DNA of 8,168 bases, taken from the NCBI GenBank assembly GCA_030024065.1, contig JASEIE010000186.1, positions 1-8,168 on the forward strand, written 5' to 3'. The first letter of the stretch is position 1, and every line of letters begins with the position of its first letter. This stretch comes from Thermodesulfobacteriota bacterium. GTDB taxonomy: Bacteria; Desulfobacterota; BSN033; UBA1163. A program made the position numbers and the translations under genes. A model generated the notes under the pieces. The model worked only from the letters and a program-made list of their open reading frames with translations, had not been told where the DNA came from and searched no databases. Shown piece by piece: positions 6,369 through 8,168 of the stretch.

Positions 6369-7176
6369 TAAAGTGCTCCAGTATGGCTTGTAAGACCCCG
6401 CCGGAAATAGTCCTGGCTTTGTCTGAGATCGTATGACAATGGGCCATAATTCCCCGGGGATCGACATCACTCAGTTTCATGCCCTTCCAAACTTCGTTTC
6501 CATCTCGAAGTAAACCCCGAATGACTCCTGCAATCCTGGATCGAACCTCAACATTTCCTATCATTCCCACTTTTTCATTTGCCCGTACACCATCACCGAT
6601 CTTTTTAAAAGCTTTGAAATCCCCAGCCCTCGGAGCCCGTATCACCCTTTCCTCTGTATAGCCATCGATGGAGCCCGGGATTCCCGTATTTGGCTCGGCT
6701 TCCCCGTTGGCAACGATTCTTCCGAGATTGTGGCCGCGGTTTGTCTCGATAACCAGATGAACATCCCTCCCTGCATGGAATCCGGGTCCAAGGCCGATGA
6801 CCAGAAGGGCATCCGTGATCTTTGTGCCCAGATTCTTTTTGGCCAGAGTGGCATCGATGAGAACATCTGGTTTTAAGAAGTCCTTAACCTTTGCCTCCGG
6901 ATCTATCAGGATGGGAATTTCCCCCTTTCTCCACACCTCTGAGATACGGTCTGGTGACTCAACCCTTTTTGCAGCTATTCCCTCCACTTCCTTCTCCGAA
7001 TCGAAGATTGCCTCTGAAAAGGCCACTTCTCTCCTCACAGCATGAGGATTCGAGGTTTCAGTCATACAGACTTTAAAATGGCAGGAAGCAAGCCGATGAG
7101 CAACACCTGTTGCCATCTCCCCTGCACCTCTGATTAGGATTACCAGGTCATTCAGTTTCTTATTCATGCCGATCAA
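6361..7176 (-). CDS. yqeB: YqeB-family selenium-dependent molybdenum hydroxylase maturation protein
   Basis: A 271-residue cytoplasmic protein of normal family length. The N-terminus has a Rossmann-type turn, IRGAGEMATG (about 15-24), then the family's TETSNPHAVRREVAFSEA and LIDATLAKKN segments. Later come GLGPGFHAG, ETNRGHNLGR, ANGEAEPNTG and the C-terminal DVDPRG and ISGGVLQAIL. This pattern matches YqeB (EF2563 family), which is found with selenium-dependent molybdenum hydroxylases and is thought to help prepare their cofactor; the biochemistry is not settled. None of the usual companions (XdhC-like proteins, MocA, the hydroxylase) is in this window. The TTG at 7176 overlaps the TGA of the gene before it (TTGA) and has AAGGA nine bases upstream, which suggests translational coupling. 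The ATG at 7167 is the alternative start. The 3' end overlaps the radical SAM start by 8 bases. Confidence 0.92.
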   Translation of the reverse strand: MIGMNKKLNDLVILIRGAGEMATGVAHRLASCHFKVCMTETSNPHAVRREVAFSEAIFDSEKEVEGIAAKRVESPDRISEVWRKGEIPILIDPEAKVKDFLKPDVLIDATLAKKNLGTKITDALLVIGLGPGFHAGRDVHLVIETNRGHNLGRIVANGEAEPNTGIPGSIDGYTEERVIRAPRAGDFKAFKKIGDGVRANEKVGMIGNVEVRSRIAGVIRGLLRDGNEVWKGMKLSDVDPRGIMAHCHTISDKARTISGGVLQAILEHFNG

Positions 7177-7388
7177 TTCCGGAGATCCTTCAATTCTTTA
7201 AGCAGCCTCTTCTGATCGACGCCGAATAGGATGCAGGCCATCCCGAGTGTCTGGATCTTAAAGCCCGACCTTTCCAGGCAATGTCCACCAAAATATCTTT
7301 GCATGATCTTGGTCATCCGGGGATATTCTTTGACAATATCTCTGATCAGTTTGTATTCCAATGAGGCATTCATAGCTGAATATGACAT
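7173..7388 (-). CDS. DUF1858-like small protein
   Basis: A protein of 71 residues (66 if it starts at the second ATG). The pattern LIRDIVKEYPRMTKIMQRYFGGHC, then FKIQTLGMACILFGVD and LLKELKDL, matches the small helical DUF1858 fold, also seen at the N-terminus of ScdA-type proteins: an 'x-I-hydrophobic-x-x-YP' helix, a Gly-x-x-Cys turn and a 'hydrophobic-GVD-x-x-x-LL' tail. The usual second Cys right after the turn (CxxC) is absent (HCLERS), although another Cys follows at MAC. The family has no firm function and often sits beside redox and Fe-S proteins. The start is unclear: AAAGGAGG abuts the ATG at 7388 with no spacer, and is 15 bases from the ATG at 7373. It is the first gene of the block running through yqeB to metV, and its stop overlaps the yqeB start. 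Confidence 0.78.
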   Translation of the reverse strand: MSYSAMNASLEYKLIRDIVKEYPRMTKIMQRYFGGHCLERSGFKIQTLGMACILFGVDQKRLLKELKDLRN

Positions 7389-7430
7389 CCTCCTTTAATT
7401 CTCTATTAATACTGAAAATAGTTTTTAATC

Positions 7431-7469
7431 GACAGGCAGGGAGCCCGCAGAGGGACTCCCCTACATGTC
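7431..7469. repeat. Imperfect palindrome (GACA...AGGGAG/CTCCCCT...TGTC)
   Basis: Outer arms GACA (7431) and TGTC (7469) and inner arms around AGGGAGCCC and GGGACTCCCCT form an imperfect hairpin. It lies between the thioesterase and the DUF1858-like gene, beside a second palindrome. The GC-rich, imperfect design is typical of dispersed intergenic repeats in bacteria. It has no U tract, so it is not a standard terminator, though it may protect RNA ends. Confidence 0.55.
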
Positions 7470-7475
7470 TATTTC

Positions 7476-7515
7476 TGGATTCCCGTTTACACGGGAATGA
7501 CAGAATGGGAATCCA
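7476..7515. repeat. dRS3-like palindromic repeat overlapping the thioesterase 3' end
   Basis: ATTCCCGT (7479-7486) and ACGGGAAT (7491-7498) are perfect 8-base arms around the loop TTAC. A second arm, GGGAATCCA at 7507-7515, is the complement of TGGATTCCC at 7476-7484, so two alternative hairpins are possible. The core fits the ATTCCC-N8-GGGAAT pattern known from Neisseria dRS3 repeats; similar elements occur in many genomes. It contains the thioesterase stop codon. Confidence 0.65.
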
Positions 7516-7945
7516 AAGGGAGGTTGGGTGAATCTGACCTCATATACTTGGCCTCTGCACTTGCCACCTTCTTCCCATCCACCAAAGCCTTCCCTTCTAA
7601 AATGAACATTTCATGGAACTGGTCAACAACCTTCGCCTCTAACTTAACAACTGTTCCTGTTCGAATGGGGGTAGAATACTTGATCGACAATCTTCCCGTG
7701 AGAGCAGGGATATCCTTCATTAAGAGGCAGTGGGTCATCGCAGAATCCAACAGGGTGGCTATAATTCCTCCATGAATGATTCCCGAATAGCCCTCAAACT
7801 TCGGATCCGCAAAAAAATATCCAAAAACGGAGCCGTCTTCTCGCTTGTGAAACTTGAGTCGCAGTCCTGTCCCATTAGTCGAACCACAGGCAAAGCAATT
7901 CTGATGAAAATTACTTTCAATTTGCTCTTTTTGAGTAGGTAACAT
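7487..7945 (-). CDS. Hotdog-fold thioesterase, PaaI-like
   Basis: A 152-residue cytoplasmic protein of usual size for the family. NCFACGSTNGTGLRLKF (16-32) is the common opening of this group, and GIIHGGIIATLLDSAM (55-70) is the hotdog-helix signature with the HGG substrate-site turn. TGRLSIKYSTPIRTG (83-97) and the EGKALVDGKKVASAEAKY region (117-134) complete the fold. Such enzymes hydrolyse acyl-CoA thioesters; the acyl group cannot be told from sequence. A longer reading from 8056 translates a GC-rich palindrome into low-complexity Pro/Gly sequence and was rejected. The ATG at 7945 starts at the family's normal N-terminus, though its ribosome site is weak. The last residues, SHSVIPV, and the stop codon come from a palindromic repeat, so the original C-terminus may have ended differently. 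It appears transcriptionally separate from its neighbours. Confidence 0.9.
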   Translation of the reverse strand: MLPTQKEQIESNFHQNCFACGSTNGTGLRLKFHKREDGSVFGYFFADPKFEGYSGIIHGGIIATLLDSAMTHCLLMKDIPALTGRLSIKYSTPIRTGTVVKLEAKVVDQFHEMFILEGKALVDGKKVASAEAKYMRSDSPNLPLDSHSVIPV

Positions 7946-7968
7946 CAGGTTCAAAGGTCTATTGCCAT

Positions 7969-8051
7969 CCGTGATCCGTTTCCCCCACCTTTTTCCTCCC
8001 CCACCTGCGGGGGGAGGAGAGGAGGGGGGCAGACCCGGACACGAATCACGG
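7969..8051. repeat. Long GC-rich imperfect palindrome, dispersed-repeat type
   Basis: Outer arms CCGTGATCCGT (7969-7979) and ACGAATCACGG (8041-8051) match at 10 of 11 positions as inverted repeats. They enclose pyrimidine-rich and purine-rich stretches that pair imperfectly, with a perfect core of CCTCCCCC (7995-8002) and GGGGGAGG (8010-8017) around a 7-base loop. The nested design suggests a MITE-like or REP-like element. It fills the space before the thioesterase start and has no coding signature of its own. Confidence 0.65.
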
Positions 8052-8103
8052 TTCACATGATTTATTGATTAGGCGGCCTCCAATTCACGGCGTTTGGCAT
8101 AAG

Positions 8104-8168
8104 CTATTTTCTCACCATCTTTGTACCACATTTGGGACAGTTCTTATTGTAACAGGGAATTCCGGCCT
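8104..8168 (-). CDS. 3' end of a zinc-ribbon-type gene (5' end outside window, possible frameshift)
   Basis: The visible tail reads AGIPCYNKNCPKCGTKMVRK and then TAG. The C-x4-C-x2-C-G pattern is a zinc-ribbon or rubredoxin-like knuckle; the rest of the protein lies beyond the right edge. One frame over, the DNA continues in a protein-like reading, YKDGEKIAYAKRRELEAA, ending at TAA (8069-8071). The knuckle may therefore originally have joined that tail, with a single-base change now stopping it early. The short tail alone does not allow a family call. Confidence 0.5.
   Translation of the reverse strand, partial: AGIPCYNKNCPKCGTKMVRK

Noticed and set aside
6369..6470. 34-residue N-terminal extension of the radical SAM protein
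   Set aside because: It overlaps yqeB in another frame; the ATG at 6368 has a proper ribosome site and the family begins there.
7406..7434. Promoter before the DUF1858-like gene (TATTAA as -10)
   Set aside because: The hexamer at the expected -35 distance matches the consensus at only about two positions.
7431..8051. CRISPR array
   Set aside because: The palindromes differ from each other and are not regularly spaced; there are no repeat-spacer units or cas genes.
7946..8056. 37-residue N-terminal extension of the thioesterase
   Set aside because: It translates the GC-rich palindrome (PPSSPPPAGGGG) and is absent from the normal family start.

Overview
All supported genes in this window lie on the minus strand, so transcription runs from high to low coordinates. 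The gene content points to a strictly anaerobic bacterium of the sulfate-reducing or syntrophic kind, probably Desulfobacterota-like. The clues are a MetV-type methylenetetrahydrofolate reductase partner, a YqeB selenium/molybdenum hydroxylase maturation protein, a MinD-type ATPase carrying two [4Fe-4S] ferredoxin motifs, a Tat-exported metallo-beta-lactamase-fold protein, and many cysteine-rich proteins. This placement is inferred from families; there is no rRNA or other phylogenetic marker.

Right edge (about 7431-8168): the 3' end of a CPxCG zinc-ribbon gene enters from the right and may carry a frameshift. Next come a long GC-rich imperfect palindrome, a hotdog-fold thioesterase, and two further palindromic repeats. 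One of those repeats supplies the thioesterase's last residues and its stop codon.

Middle block (4728-7388): four tightly packed genes, read as a DUF1858-like small protein, YqeB, a COG0731-type radical SAM enzyme with a C-terminal winged helix, and MetV. Start and stop codons overlap or nearly touch, which suggests one translationally coupled transcript. It combines molybdenum-hydroxylase maturation, radical SAM chemistry and one-carbon metabolism.

Left block (1-4624): a second probable operon after a 103-base gap. It reads: unrecognised 340-aa soluble protein, 107-aa charged protein opening with SRRDF but without a signal-peptide core, 417-aa Trp/Tyr-rich membrane protein with about ten membrane segments, 38-aa single-span membrane peptide, Tat-signal MBL-fold protein of the COG1237 type, and the MinD/ferredoxin ATPase, which runs off the left edge. 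Three of the genes have near-perfect Shine-Dalgarno sites exactly 7 bases before their ATG, and a fourth has a good site at the same spacing. This block is the best candidate for an undescribed system: an ATP- and Fe-S-dependent cytoplasmic partner, a multi-span membrane core with a micro-subunit, and an exported metal-dependent hydrolase-fold protein. Its function cannot be read from the sequence.

No tRNA, rRNA, CRISPR array, transposase, integrase or origin was seen.
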